Shown piece by piece: positions 37,769-51,300 of a DNA stretch of 64,000 bases. Location of the stretch: NCBI GenBank assembly GCA_030762175.1, contig JAUJEO010000019.1:5214001-5278000 (forward strand), in the 5' to 3' direction. A program made the position numbers and the translations under genes. The DNA comes from Metallyticus violacea (taxonomy: Eukaryota > Arthropoda > Insecta > Mantodea > Metallyticidae). The stretch's first letter is position 1. Each line of letters opens with the position of its first letter. Below the pieces are notes generated by a model. That model made no database searches. It saw only the letters and a list, made by a program, of their open reading frames with translations, and was not told where the DNA came from.

Positions 37769-40700
37769 TTGGAAACTTCCTTAGAATCACTTTTTTTCCA
37801 TTCTTATTTGAGATAACTTGTTCTCTTTCATTATACTAGTTTGATAGCCTTAGACAAGCATATTATGCGCAAAGAATCTCGAAAAGAAAAAAATTTTTTT
37901 TCGAAGTTTGGAAACTTCGTTAGAATCACTTTTTTTCCGTTCTTATTTAAGATTACTGGTTCTCTTTCATTATACTAGTTTGATAGCCTCAGACAAGCAT
38001 ATTATGCGCAAAGAATCTCGAAAAGAAAAAAATTTTTTTTCGAAGTTTGGAAACTTCGTTAGAATCACTTTTTTTCCGTTCTTATTTGAGATAACTTGTT
38101 CTCTTTCATTATACTAGTTTGATAGGCTTAGACAAGCATATTATGCGCAAAGAATCTCGAAAAGAAAAAAAATTTTTTTCGAAGTTTGGAAACTTCGTTA
38201 GAATCACTTTTTTTCCGTTCTTATTTGAGATAACTGGTTCTCTTTCATTATACTAGTTTGATAGTCTCAGAAAAGCATATTATGCGCAAAGAATCTAGAA
38301 AAGAAAAAAATTATTTTTCGAAGATTGGAAACCTCGTTAGAATCACTTTTTTTCCGTTCTTATTTTAGATAACTGGTTCTCTTTCATTATACTAGTTTGA
38401 TAGCCTCAGACAAGCATATTATGCGCAAAGAATTTCGAAAAGAAAAAAATTTTTTTTCGAAGATTGGAAACCTCGTTAGAATCACTTTTTTTCCATTCTT
38501 ATTTGAGATAACTTGTTCTCTTTCATTATACTTGTTTGATAGCCTTAGACAAGCATATTATGCGCAAAGAATCTCGAAAAGAAAAAAATTTTTTTTCGAA
38601 GTTTGGAAACTTCGTTAGAATCACTGTTTTTCCGTTCTTATTTGAGATAACTGGTTCTCTTTCATTATACTAGTTTGATAGCCTCAGACAAGCATATTAT
38701 GCGCAAAGAATCTCGAAAAGAAAAAAATTTTTTTTCGAAGTTTGGAAACTTCGTTAGAATCACTTTTTTTCCATTCCTATTTAAGATTACTGGTTCTCTT
38801 TCATTATACTAGTTTGATAGCCTCAGAAAAGCATATTATGCGCAAAGAATCTCTAAAAGAAAAAATTTTTTTTTCGAAGTTTGGAAACTTCGTTAGAATC
38901 ACTTTTTTTCCGTTCTTATTTTAGATAACTGGTTCTCTTTCATTATACTAGTTTGATAGCCTCAGAAAAGCATAGGTATGCGCAAAGAATCTCGAAAAGA
39001 AAAAAATTTTTTTTCGAAGTTTGGAAACTTCGTTAGAATCACTTTTTTTCCATTCTTATCTGAGATAACTGGTTCTCTTTCATTATACTAGTTTGATAGC
39101 CTCAGACAAGCATATTATGCGCAAAGAATCTCGAAAAGAAAAAATTTTTTTTTCGAAGTTTGGAAACTTCGTTAGAATCACTTTTTTTCCATTCTTATTT
39201 GAGATAACTTGTTCTCTTTCATTATACTTGTTTGATAGCCTTAGACAAGCATATTATGCGCAAAGAATCTCGAAGAGAAAAAAATTTTTTTCGAAGTTTG
39301 GAAACTTCGTTAGAATCACTTTTTTTCCGTTCTTATCTGAGATAACTGGTTCTCTTTCATTATACTAGTTTGATAGCCTTAGACAAGCATATTATGCGCA
39401 AAGAATCTCGAAAAGAAAAAAATTTTTTTTCGAAGTTTGGAAACTTCGTTAGAATCACTTTTTTTCCGTTCTTATTTGAGATAACTGGTTCTCTTTCATT
39501 ATACTAGTTTGATAGTCTCAGAAAAGCATATTATGCGCAAAGAATCTAGAAAAGAAAAAAATTTTTTTTCAAAGATTGGAAACCTCGTTAGAATCACTTT
39601 TTTTCCGTTCTTATTTGAGATAACTGGTTCTCTTTCATTATACTAGTTTGATAGCCTCAGACAAGCATATTATGCGCAAAGAATCTCGAAAAGAAAAAAA
39701 TTTTTTTTCGAAGTTTGGAAACTTCCTTAGAATCACTTTTTTTCCATTCTTATTTGAGATAACTTGTTCTCTTTCATTATACTTGTTTGATAGCCTTAGA
39801 CAAGCATATTATGCGCAAAGAATCTCGAAAAGAAAAAAATTTTTTTTCGAAGTTTGGATACTTCGTTAGAAACACTTTTTTTCCGTTCTTATTTGAGATA
39901 ACTAGTTCTTTTTCATTATACTAGTTTGATAGCCTCAGACAAGCATATTATGCGCAAAGAATCTCGAAAAGAAAAAAATTTTTTTTCGAAGTTTGGAAAC
40001 TTCCTTAGAATCACTTTTTTTCCATTCTTATTTGAGATAACTTGTTCTCTTTCATTATATTTGTTTGATAGCCTTAGACAAGCATATTATGCGCAAAGAA
40101 TCTCGAAAAGAAAAAAATTTTTTTTCGAAGTTTGGAAACTTCGTTATAATCACTTTTTTCCGTTCTTATTTAAGATTACTGGTTCTCTTTCATTATGCTA
40201 GTTTGATAGCCTCAGACAAGCATATTATGCGCAAAGAATCTCGAAAAGAAAAAAATTTTTTTTCGAAGTTTGGAAACTTCCTTAGAATCACTTTTTTTCC
40301 ATTCTTATTTGAGATAACTTGTTCTCTTTCATTATACTTGTTTGATAGCCTTAGACAAGCATATTATGCGCAAAGAATCTCGAAAAGAAAAAAATTTTTT
40401 TTCGAAGTTTGGAAACTTCGTTATAATCACTTTTTTTCCGTTCTTATTTAAGATTACTGGTTCTCTTTCATTATACTAATTTGATAGCCTCAGACAAGCA
40501 TATTATGCGCAAAGAATCTCGAAAAGAAAAAAATTTTTTTTCGAAGTTTGGAAACTTCGTTAGAATCACTTTTTTTCCGTTCTTATTTGAGATAACATGT
40601 TCTCTTTCATTATACTAGTTTGATAGCCTTAGACAAGCATATTATGCGCAAATATTCTCGAAAAGAAATAAATTTTTTTTCGAAGTTTGGAAACTTCGTT

Positions 40701-43700
40701 AGAATCACTTTTTTTCCGTTCTTATTTGAGATAACTGGTTCTCTTTCATTATACTAGTTTGATAGCCTCAGAAAAGCATATTATGCGCAAAGAATCTAGA
40801 AAAGAAAAAAATTTTTTTTCGAAGATTGGAAACCTCGTTAGAATCACTTTTTTTCCGTTCTTATTTGAGATAACTAGTTCTCTTTCATTATACTAGTTTG
40901 ATACCCTCAGACAAGCATATTATGCGCAAATAATCTGGAAAAGAAAAAAATTTTTTTTTGAAGTTTGGAAACTTCCTTAGAATCACTTTTTTTCCATTCT
41001 TATTTGAGATAACTTCTTCTCTTTCATTATTCTAGTTTGATAGCCTTAGACAAGCATATTATGCGCAAAGAATCTCGAAAAGAAAAAAATTTTTTTTAAG
41101 AAGTTTGGAAACTTCGTTAGAATCACTTTTTTTTCCGTTCTTATTTAAGATAACTTGTTCTCATTCATTATACTAGTTTGATAGCCTTAGACAAGCATAT
41201 TATGCGCAAAGAATCTCGAAAAGAAAAAAATTTTTTTTCGAAGTTTGGAAACTTCGTTATAATCACTTTTTTTCCGTTCTTATTTAAGATTACTGGTTCT
41301 CTTTCATTATACTAGTTTGATAGCCTCAGACAAGCATATTATGCGCAAAGAATCTCGAAAAGAAAAAAAATTTTTTTCGAAGTTTGGAAACTTCGTTAGA
41401 ATCACTTTTTTTCCGTTCTTATTTGAGATAACTTGTTCTCTTTCATTATACTAGTTTGATAGCCTGAGACAAGCATATTATGCGCAAAGAATCTCGAAAA
41501 GAAAAAAAAATTTTTTCGAAGTTTGGAAACTTCGTTAGAATCACTTTTTTTCCGTTCTTATTTGAGATAACTGGTTCTCTTTCATTATACTAGTTTGATA
41601 GCCTCAGACAAGCATATTATGCGCAAAGAATCTCGAAAAGAAAAAAATTTTTTTTCGAAGTTTGGAAACTTCCTTAGAATCACTTTTTTTCCATTCTTAT
41701 TTGAGATAACTTGTTCTCTTTCATTATACTAGTTTGATAGCCTTAGACAAGCATATTATGCGCAAAGAATCTCGAAAAGAAAAAAATTTTTTTTCGAAGT
41801 TTGGATACTTCGTTAGAAACACTTTTTTTCCGTTCTTATTTGAGATAACTAGTTCTATTTCATTATACTAGTTTGATAGCCTCAGACAAGCATATTATGC
41901 GCAAAGAATCTCGAAAAGAAAAAAATTTTTTTTCGAAGTTTGGAAACTTCCTTAGAATCACTTTTTTTCCATTCTTATTTGAGATAACTTGTTCTCTTTC
42001 ATTATATTTGTTTGATAGCCTTAGACAAGCATATTATGCGCAAAGAATCTCGAAAAGAAAAAAATTTTTTTTCGAAGTTTGGAAACTTCGTTATAATCAC
42101 TTTTTTCCGTTCTTATTTAAGATTACTGGTTCTCTTTCATTATACTAGTTTGATAGCCTCAGACAAGCATATTATGCGCAAAGAATCTCGAAAAGAAAAA
42201 AATTTTTTTTCGAAGTTTGGAAACTTCCTTAGAATCACTTTTTTTCCATTCTTATTTGAGATAACTTGTTCTCTTTCATTATACTTGTTTGATAGCCTTA
42301 GACAAGCATATTATGCGCAAAGAATCTCGAAAAGAAAAAAATTTTTTTTCGAAGTTTGGAAACTTCGTTATAATCACTTTTTTTCCGTTCTTATTTAAGA
42401 TTACTGGTTCTCTTTCATTATACTAGTTTGATAGCCTCAGACAAGCATATTATGCGCAAAGAATCTCGAAAAGAAAAAAATTTTTTTTCGAAGTTTGGAA
42501 ACTTCGTTAGAATCACTTTTTTTCCGTTCTTATTTGAGATAACATGTTCTCTTTCATTATACTAGTTTGATAGCCTTAGACAAGCATATTATGCGCAAAT
42601 ATTCTCGAAAAGAAATAAATTTTTTTTCGAAGTTTGGAAACTTCGTTAGAATCACTTTTTTTCCGTTCTTATTTGAGATAACTGGTTCTCTTTCATTATA
42701 CTAGTTTGATAGCCTCAGAAAAGCATATTATGCGCAAAGAATCTAGAAAAGAAAAAAATTTTTTTTCGAAGATTGGAAACCTCGTTAGAATCACTTTTTT
42801 TCCGTTCTTATTTGAGATAACTAGTTCTCTTTCATTATACTAGTTTGATACCCTCAGACAAGCATATTATGCGCAAATAATCTGGAAAAGAAAAAAATTT
42901 TTTTTCGAAGTTTGGAAACTTCCTTAGAATCACTTTTTTTCCATTCTTATTTGAGATAACTTCTTCTCTTTCATTATTCTAGTTTGATAGCCTTAGACAA
43001 GCATATTATGCGCAAAGAATCTCGAAAAGAAAAAAATTTTTTTTAAGAAGTTTGGAAACTTCGTTAGAATCACTTTTTTTTCCGTTCTTATTTAAGATAA
43101 CTTGTTCTCTTTCATTATACTAGTTTGATAGCCTTAGACAAGCATATTATGCGCAAAGAATCTCGAAAAGAAAAAAATTTTTTTTCGAAGTTTGGAAACT
43201 TCGTTATAATCACTTTTTTTCCGTTCTTATTTAAGATTACTGGTTCTCTTTCATTATACTAGTTTGATAGCCTCAGACAAGCATATTATGCGCAAAGAAT
43301 CTCGAAAAGAAAAAAAATTTTTTTCGAAGTTTGGAAACTTCGTTAGAATCACTTTTTTTCCGTTCTTATTTGAGATAACTTGTTCTCTTTCATTATACTA
43401 GTTTGATAGCCTGAGACAAGCATATTATGCGCAAAGAATCTCGAAAAGAAAAAAAAATTTTTTCGAAGTTTGGAAACTTCGTTAGAATCACTTTTTTTCC
43501 GTTCTTATTTGAGATAACTGGTTCTCTTTCATTATACTAGTTTGATAGCCTCAGACAAGCATATTATGCGCAAAGAATCTCGAAAAGAAAAAAATTTTTT
43601 TTCGAAGTTTGGAAACTTCCTTAGAATCACTTTTTTTCCATTCTTATTTGAGATAACTTGTTCTCTTTCATTATACTAGTTTGATAGCCTTAGACAAGCA

Positions 43701-45903
43701 TATTATGCGCAAAGAATCTCGAAAAGAAAAAAATTTTTTTTCGAAGTTTGGAAACTTCGTTAGAATCACTTTTTTTTCCGTTCTTATTTAAGATTACTGG
43801 TTCTCTTTCATTATACTAGTTTGATAGCCTCAGACAAGCATATTATGCGCAAAGAATCTCGAAAAGAAAAAAATTTTTTTTCGAAGTTTGGAAACTTCGT
43901 TAGAATCACTTTTTTTCCGTTCTTATTTGAGATAACTTGTTCTCTTTCATTATACTAGTTTGATAGGCTTAGACAAGCATATTATGCGCAAAGAATCTCG
44001 AAAACAAAAAAAATTTTTTTCGAAGTTTGGAAACTTCGTTAGAATCACTTTTTTTCCGTTCTTATTTGAGATAACTGGTTCTCTTTCATTATACTAGTTT
44101 GATAGTCTCAGAAAAGCATATTATGCGCAAAGAATCTAGAAAAGAAAAAAATTTTTTTTCGAAGATTGGAAACCTCGTTAGAATCACTTTTTTTCCGTTC
44201 TTATTTTAGATAACTGGTTCTCTTTCATTATACTAGTTTGATAGCCTCAGACAAGCATATTATGCGCAAAGAATTTCGAAAAGAAAAAAATTTTTTTTCG
44301 AAGATTGGAAACCTCGTTAGAATCACTTTTTTTCCGTTCTTATTTGAGATAACTGGTTCTCTTTCATTATACTAGTTTGATAGCCTCAGACAAGCATATT
44401 ATGCGCAAAGAATCTCGAAAAGAAAAAAATTTTTTTTCGAAGTTTGGAAACTTCCTTAGAATCACTTTTTTTACGTTCTTATTTGAGATAACTTGTTCTC
44501 TTTCATTATACTTGTTTGATAGCCTCAGACAAGCATATTATGCGCAAAGAATCTCGAAAAGAAAAAAATTTTTTTTCGAAGTTTGGAAACTTCGTTAGAA
44601 TCACTTTTTTTCCATTCTTATTTGAGATAACTTGTTCTCTTTCATTATACTTGTTTGATAGCCTTAGACAAGCATATTATGCGCAAAGAATCTCGAAAAG
44701 AAAAAAATTTTTTTTCGAAGTTTGGAAACTTCGTTAGAATCACTTTTTTTCCGTTCTTATTTGAGATAACTTGTTCTCTTTCATTATACTAGTTTGATAG
44801 CCTTAGACAAGCATATTATGCGCAAAGAATCTCGAAAAGAAAAAAATTTTTTTCGAAGTTTGGAAACTTCGTTAGAATCACTTTTTTTCCGTTCGTAATT
44901 GAGATAACTGGTTCTCTTTCATTATACTAGTTTGATAGTCTCAGAAAAGCATATTATGCGCAAAGAATCTAGAAAAGAAAAAAATTTTTTTTCGAAGATT
45001 GGAAACCTCGTTAGAATCACTTTTTTTCCGTTCTTATTTGAGATAACTGGTTCTCTTTCATTATACTAGTTTGATAGCCTCAGACAAGCATATTATGCGC
45101 AAAGAATCTCGAAAAGAAAAAATTTTTTTTTCGAAGTTTGGAACTTCCTTAGAATCACTTTTTTTCCATTCTTATTTGAGATAACTTGTTCTCTTTCATT
45201 ATACTTGTTTGATAGCCTTAGACAAGCATATTATGCGCAAAGAATCTCGAAAAGAAAAAAATTTTTTTTCGAAGTTTGGAAACTTCGTTAGAATCACTTT
45301 TTTTCCGTTCTTATTTGAGATAACTGGTTCTCTTTCATTATACTAGTTTGATAGCCTCAGACAAGCATATTATGCGCAAAGAATCTCGAAAAGAAAAAAA
45401 TTTTTTTTCGAAGTTTGGAAACTTCGTTAGAATCACTTTTTTTCCGTTCTTATTTAAGATTACTGGTTCTCTTTCATTATACTAGTTTGATAGCCTCAGA
45501 CAAGCATATTATGCGCAAAGAATCTCGAAAAGAAAAAAATTTTTTTTCGAAGTTTGGAAACTTCGTTATAATCACTTTTTTCCGTTCTTATTTAAGATTA
45601 CTGGTTCTCTTTCATTATACTATTGTGATAGCCTCAGAAAAGCATATTATGCGCAAAGAATCTCTAAAAGAAAAAATTTTTTTTTCGAAGTTTGGAAACT
45701 TCGTTAGAATCACTTTTTTTCCGTTCTTATTTTAGATAACTGGTTCTCTTTCATTATACTAGTTTGATAGCCTCAGAAAAGCATAGGTATGCGCAAAGAA
45801 TCTCGAAAAGAAAAAAATTTTTTTTCGAAGTTTGGAAACTTCGTTAGAATCACTTTTTTTCCATTCTTATCTGAGATAACTGGTTCTCTTTCATTATACT
45901 AGT
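37769..45903 (+). repeat. ~8-kb segmental copy of 22485-30755
   Basis: Markers keep order at an offset of 15284 bp, then 15147-15148. CACTGTTTTT 23342 to 38626, GGATACTTCG 24710 to 39857 and 26657 to 41804, TTTTAAGAAG 25951 to 41098 and 27898 to 43045, GTTCGTAATTG 29743 to 44891, CATAGGTATG 30634 to 45782. A rare single-base state, TTCTCATTC, is shared at 26014 and 41161. The offset change falls at about 38770-38850, where the right copy has lost one monomer through a chimeric CCATTCCTATTTAAG unit. So units of about 59 monomers have been copied as a block. Confidence 0.86.
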
Positions 45904-47260
45904 TTGATAGCCTCAGACAAGCATATTATGCGCAAAGAATCTCGAAAAGAAAAAATTTTTTTTTCGAAGTTTGGAAACTTCGTTAGAATCACTTTTTTTC
46001 AATTCTTATTTGAGATAACTTGTTCTCTTTCATTATACTTGTTTGATAGCCTTAGACAAGCATATTATGCGCAAAGAATCTCGAAAAGAAAAAAATTTTT
46101 TTCGAAGTTTGGAAACTTCGTTAGAATCACTTTTTTTCCGTTCTTATCTGAGATAACTGGTTCTCTTTCATTATACTAGTTTGATAGCCTTAGACAAGCA
46201 TATTATGCGCAAAGAATCTCGAAAAGAAAAAAATTTTTTTTCGAAGTTTGGAAACTTCGTTAGAATCACTTTTTTTCCGTTCTTATTTGAGATAACTTGT
46301 TCTCTTTCATTATACTAGTTTGATAGTCTCAGAAAAGCATATTATGCGCAAAGAATCTAGAAAAGAAAAAAATTTTTTTTCGAAGATTGGAAACCTCGTT
46401 AGAATCACTTTTTTTCCGTTCTTATTTGAGATAACTGGTTCTCTTTCATTATACTAGTTTGATAGCCTCAGACAAGCATATTATGCGCAAAGAATCTCGA
46501 AAAGAAAAAAATTTTTTTTCGAAGTTTGGAAACTTCCTTAGAATCACTTTTTTTCCATTCTTATTTGAGATAACTTGTTCTCTTTCATTATACTTGTTTG
46601 ATAGCCTTAGACAAGCATATTATGCGCAAAGAATCTCGAAAAGAAAAAAATTTTTTTTCGAAGTTTGGATACTTCGTTAGAAACCCTTTTTTTCCGTTCT
46701 TATTTGAGATAACTAGTTCTATTTCATTATACTAGTTTGATAGCCTCAGACAAGCATATTATGCGCAAAGAATCTCGAAAAGAAAAAAATTTTTTTTCGA
46801 AGTTTGGAAACTTCCTTAGAATCACTTTTTTTCCATTCTTATTTGAGATAACTTGTTCTCTTTCATTATACTTGTTTGATAGACTTAGACAAGCATATTA
46901 TGCGCAAAGAATCTCGAAAAGAAAAAAATTTTTTTTCGAAGTTTGGAAACTTCGTTATAATCACTTTTTTCCGTTCTTATTTAAGATTACTGGTTCTCTT
47001 TCATTATACTAGTTTGATAGCCTCAGACAAGCATATTATGCGCAAAGAATCTCGAAAAGAAAAAAATTTTTTTTCGAAGTTTGGAAACTTCCTTAGAATC
47101 ACTTTTTTTCCATTCTTATTTGAGATAACTTGTTCTCTTTCATTATACTTGTTTGATAGCCTTAGACAAGCATATTATGCGCAAAGAATCTCGAAAAGAA
47201 AAAAATTTTTTTTCGAAGTTTGGAAACTTCGTTATAATCACTTTTTTTCCGTTCTTATTT
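43440..47260 (+). repeat. Copy of 30930-34690 (offset 12509)
   Basis: Markers GTTCGTAATTG (32382 to 44891), CATAGGTATG (33273 to 45782), CAATTC (33491 to 46000), GGATACTTCG (34159 to 46668) and GATAGACTTAG agree at exactly 12509 bp. This offset equals 15148 minus 2639. The segment is thus equally related to both copies of the 19-mer tandem pair and carries only one copy of it. Small differences include an eighth T at about 43771-43778, GAAAACAAAA near 44002 and GAAACCC near 46681. Confidence 0.85.
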
Positions 47261-47476
47261 AAGATTACTGGTTCTCTTTCATTATACTAGTTTGATAGCC
47301 TCAGACAAGCATATTATGCGCAAAGAATCTCGAAAAGAAAAAAATTTTTTTTCGAAGTTTGGAAACTTCGTTAGAATCACTTTTTTTCCGTTCTTATTTG
47401 AGATAACATGTTCTCTTTCATTATACTAGTTTGATAGCCTTAGACAAGCATATTATGCGCAAATATTCTCGAAAAG

Positions 47477-47490
47477 AAATAAATTTTTTT
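47477..47490. repeat. Family junction inside an A/T tract
   Basis: The tract reads AAATAAA then T7. The AAATAAA side belongs to the CAAATATTCTCG monomer family, whose other copies have AAATAAA plus T8 (for example near 42620 and 57895). The T7 side matches the A8T7 tract that precedes the GATAGTCTCAG unit at about 28.86, 31.50, 38.17 and 59.28 kb. Sequence to the right follows that second family. The join loses one base, so the recombination point can be assigned to this 14-bp tract. Confidence 0.7.
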
Positions 47491-48360
47491 CGAAGTTTGG
47501 AAACTTCGTTAGAATCACTTTTTTTCCGTTCTTATTTGAGATAACTGGTTCTCTTTCATTATACTAGTTTGATAGTCTCAGAAAAGCATATTATGCGCAA
47601 AGAATCTAGAAAAGAAAAAAATTTTTTTTCGAAGATTGGAAACCTCGTTAGAATCACTTTTTTTCCGTTCTTATTTTAGATAACTGGTTCTCTTTCATTA
47701 TACTAGTTTGATAGCCTCAGACAAGCATATTATGCGCAAAGAATTTCGAAAAGAAAAAAATTTTTTTTCGAAGATTGGAAACCTCGTTAGAATCACTTTT
47801 TTTCCGTTCTTATTTGAGATAACTGGTTCTCTTTCATTATACTAGTTTGATAGCCTCAGACAAGCATATTATGCGCAAAGAATCTCGAAAAGAAAAAAAT
47901 TTTTTTTCGAAGTTTGGAAACTTCCTTAGAATCACTTTTTTTACGTTCTTATTTGAGATAACTTGTTCTCTTTCATTATACTTGTTTGATAGCCTCAGAC
48001 AAGCATATTATGCGCAAAGAATCTCGAAAAGAAAAAAATTTTTTTTCGAAGTTTGGAAACTTCGTTAGAATCACTTTTTTTCCATTCTTATTTGAGATAA
48101 CTTGTTCTCTTTCATTATACTTGTTTGATAGCCTTAGACAAGCATATTATGCGCAAAGAATCTCGAAAAGAAAAAAATTTTTTTTCGAAGTTTGGAAACT
48201 TCGTTAGAATCACTTTTTTTCCGTTCTTATTTGAGATAACTTGTTCTCTTTCATTATACTAGTTTGATAGCCTTAGACAAGCATATTATGCGCAAAGAAT
48301 CTCGAAAAGAAAAAAATTTTTTTCGAAGTTTGGAAACTTCGTTAGAATCACTTTTTTTCC

Positions 48361-51300
48361 GTTCGTAATTGAGATAACTGGTTCTCTTTCATTATACTAG
48401 TTTGATAGTCTCAGAAAAGCATATTATGCGCAAAGAATCTAGAAAAGAAAAAAATTTTTTTTCGAAGATTGGAAACCTCGTTAGAATCACTTTTTTTCCG
48501 TTCTTATTTGAGATAACTGGTTCTCTTTCATTATACTAGTTTGATAGCCTCAGACAAGCATATTATGCGCAAAGAATCTCGAAAAGAAAAAATTTTTTTT
48601 TCGAAGTTTGGAACTTCCTTAGAATCACTTTTTTTCCATTCTTATTTGAGATAACTTGTTCTCTTTCATTATACTTGTTTGATAGCCTTAGACAAGCATA
48701 TTATGCACAAAGAATCTCGAAAAGAAAAAAATTTTTTTTCGAAGTTTGGAAACTTCGTTAGAATCACTTTTTTTCCGTTCTTATTTGAGATAACTGGTTC
48801 TCTTTTATTATACTAGTTTGATAGCCTCAGACAAGCATATTATGCGCAAAGAATCTCGAAAAGAAAAAAATTTTTTTTCGAAGTTTGGAAACTTCGTTAG
48901 AATCACTTTTTTTCCGTTCTTATTTAAGATTACTGGTTCTCTTTCATTATACTAGTTTGATAGCCTCAGACAAGCATATTATGCGCAAAGAATCTCGAAA
49001 AGAAAAAAATTTTTTTTCGAAGTTTGGAAACTTCGTTATAATCACTTTTTTCCGTTCTTATTTAAGATTACTGGTTCTCTTTCATTATACTATTGTGATA
49101 GCCTCAGAAAAGCATATTATGCGCAAAGAATCTCTAAAAGAAAAAATTTTTTTTTCGAAGTTTGGAAACTTCGTTAGAATCACTTTTTTTCCGTTCTTAT
49201 TTTAGATAACTGGTTCTCTTTCATTATACTAGTTTGATAGCCTCAGAAAAGCATAGGTATGCGCAAAGAATCTCGAAAAGAAAAAAATTTTTTTTCGAAG
49301 TTTGGAAACTTCGTTAGAATCACTTTTTTTCCATTCTTATCTGAGATAACTGGTTCTCTTTCATTATACTAGTTTGATAGCCTCAGACAAGCATATTATG
49401 CGCAAAGAATCTCGAAAAGAAAAAATTTTTTTTTCGAAGTTTGGAAACTTCGTTAGAATCACTTTTTTTCAATTCTTATTTGAGATAACTTGTTCTCTTT
49501 CATTATACTTGTTTGATAGCCTTAGACAAGCATATTATGCGCAAAGAATCTCGAAAAGAAAAAAATTTTTTTCGAAGTTTGGAAACTTCGTTAGAATCAC
49601 TTTTTTTCCGTTCTTATCTGAGATAACTGGTTCTCTTTCATTATACTAGTTTGATAGCCTTAGACAAGCATATTATGCGCAAAGAATCTCGAAAAGAAAA
49701 AAATTTTTTTTCGAAGTTTGGAAACTTCGTTAGAATCACTTTTTTTCCGTTCTTATTTGAGATAACTTGTTCTCTTTCATTATACTAGTTTGATAGTCTC
49801 AGAAAAGCATATTATGCGCAAAGAATCTAGAAAAGAAAAAAATTTTTTTTCGAAGATTGGAAACCTCGTTAGAATCACTTTTTTTCCGTTCTTATTTGAG
49901 ATAACTGGTTCTCTTTCATTATACTAGTTTGATAGCCTCAGACAAGCATATTATGCGCAAAGAATCTCGAAAAGAAAAAAATTTTTTTTCGAAGTTTGGA
50001 AACTTCCTTAGAATCACTTTTTTTCCATTCTTATTTGAGATAACTTGTTCTCTTTCATTATACTTGTTTGATAGCCTTAGACAAGCATATTATGCGCAAA
50101 GAATCTCGAAAAGAAAAAAATTTTTTTTCGAAGTTTGGATACTTCGTTAGAAACACTTTTTTTCCGTTCTTATTTGAGATAACTAGTTCTATTTCATTAT
50201 ACTAGTTTGATAGCCTCAGACAAGCATATTATGCGCAAAGAATCTCGAAAAGAAAAAAATTTTTTTTCGAAGTTTGGAAACTTCCTTAGAATCACTTTTT
50301 TTACGTTCTTATTTGAGATAACTTGTTCTCTTTCATTATACTTGTTTGATAGCCTCAGACAAGCATATTATGCGCAAAGAATCTCGAAAAGAAAAAAATT
50401 TTTTTTCGAAGTTTGGAAACTTCGTTAGAATCACTTTTTTTCCGTTCTTATTTGAGATAACTTGTTCTCTTTCATTATACTAGTTTGATAGCCTTAGACA
50501 AGCATATTATGCGCAAAGAATCTCGAAAAGAAAAAAATTTTTTTCGAAGTTTGGAAACTTCGTTAGAATCACTTTTTTTCCGTTCGTAATTGAGATAACT
50601 GGTTCTCTTTCATTATACTAGTTTGATAGTCTCAGAAAAGCATATTATGCGCAAAGAATCTAGAAAAGAAAAAAATTTTTTTTCGAAGATTGGAAACCTC
50701 GTTAGAATCACTTTTTTTCCGTTCTTATTTGAGATAACTGGTTCTCTTTCATTATACTAGTTTGATAGCCTCAGACAAGCATATTATGCGCAAAGAATCT
50801 CGAAAAGAAAAAATTTTTTTTTCGAAGTTTGGAACTTCCTTAGAATCACTTTTTTTCCATTCTTATTTGAGATAACTTGTTCTCTTTCATTATACTTGTT
50901 TGATAGCCTTAGACAAGCATATTATGCGCAAAGAATCTCGAAAAGAAAAAAATTTTTTTTCGAAGTTTGGAAACTTCGTTAGAATCACTTTTTTTCCGTT
51001 CTTATTTGAGATAACTGGTTCTCTTTCATTATACTAGTTTGATAGCCTCAGACAAGCATATTATGCGCAAAGAATCTCGAAAAGAAAAAAATTTTTTTTC
51101 GAAGTTTGGAAACTTCGTTAGAATCACTTTTTTTCCGTTCTTATTTAAGATTACTGGTTCTCTTTCATTATACTAGTTTGATAGCCTCAGACAAGCATAT
51201 TATGCGCAAAGAATCTCGAAAAGAAAAAAATTTTTTTTCGAAGTTTGGAAACTTCGTTATAATCACTTTTTTCCGTTCTTATTTAAGATTACTGGTTCTC

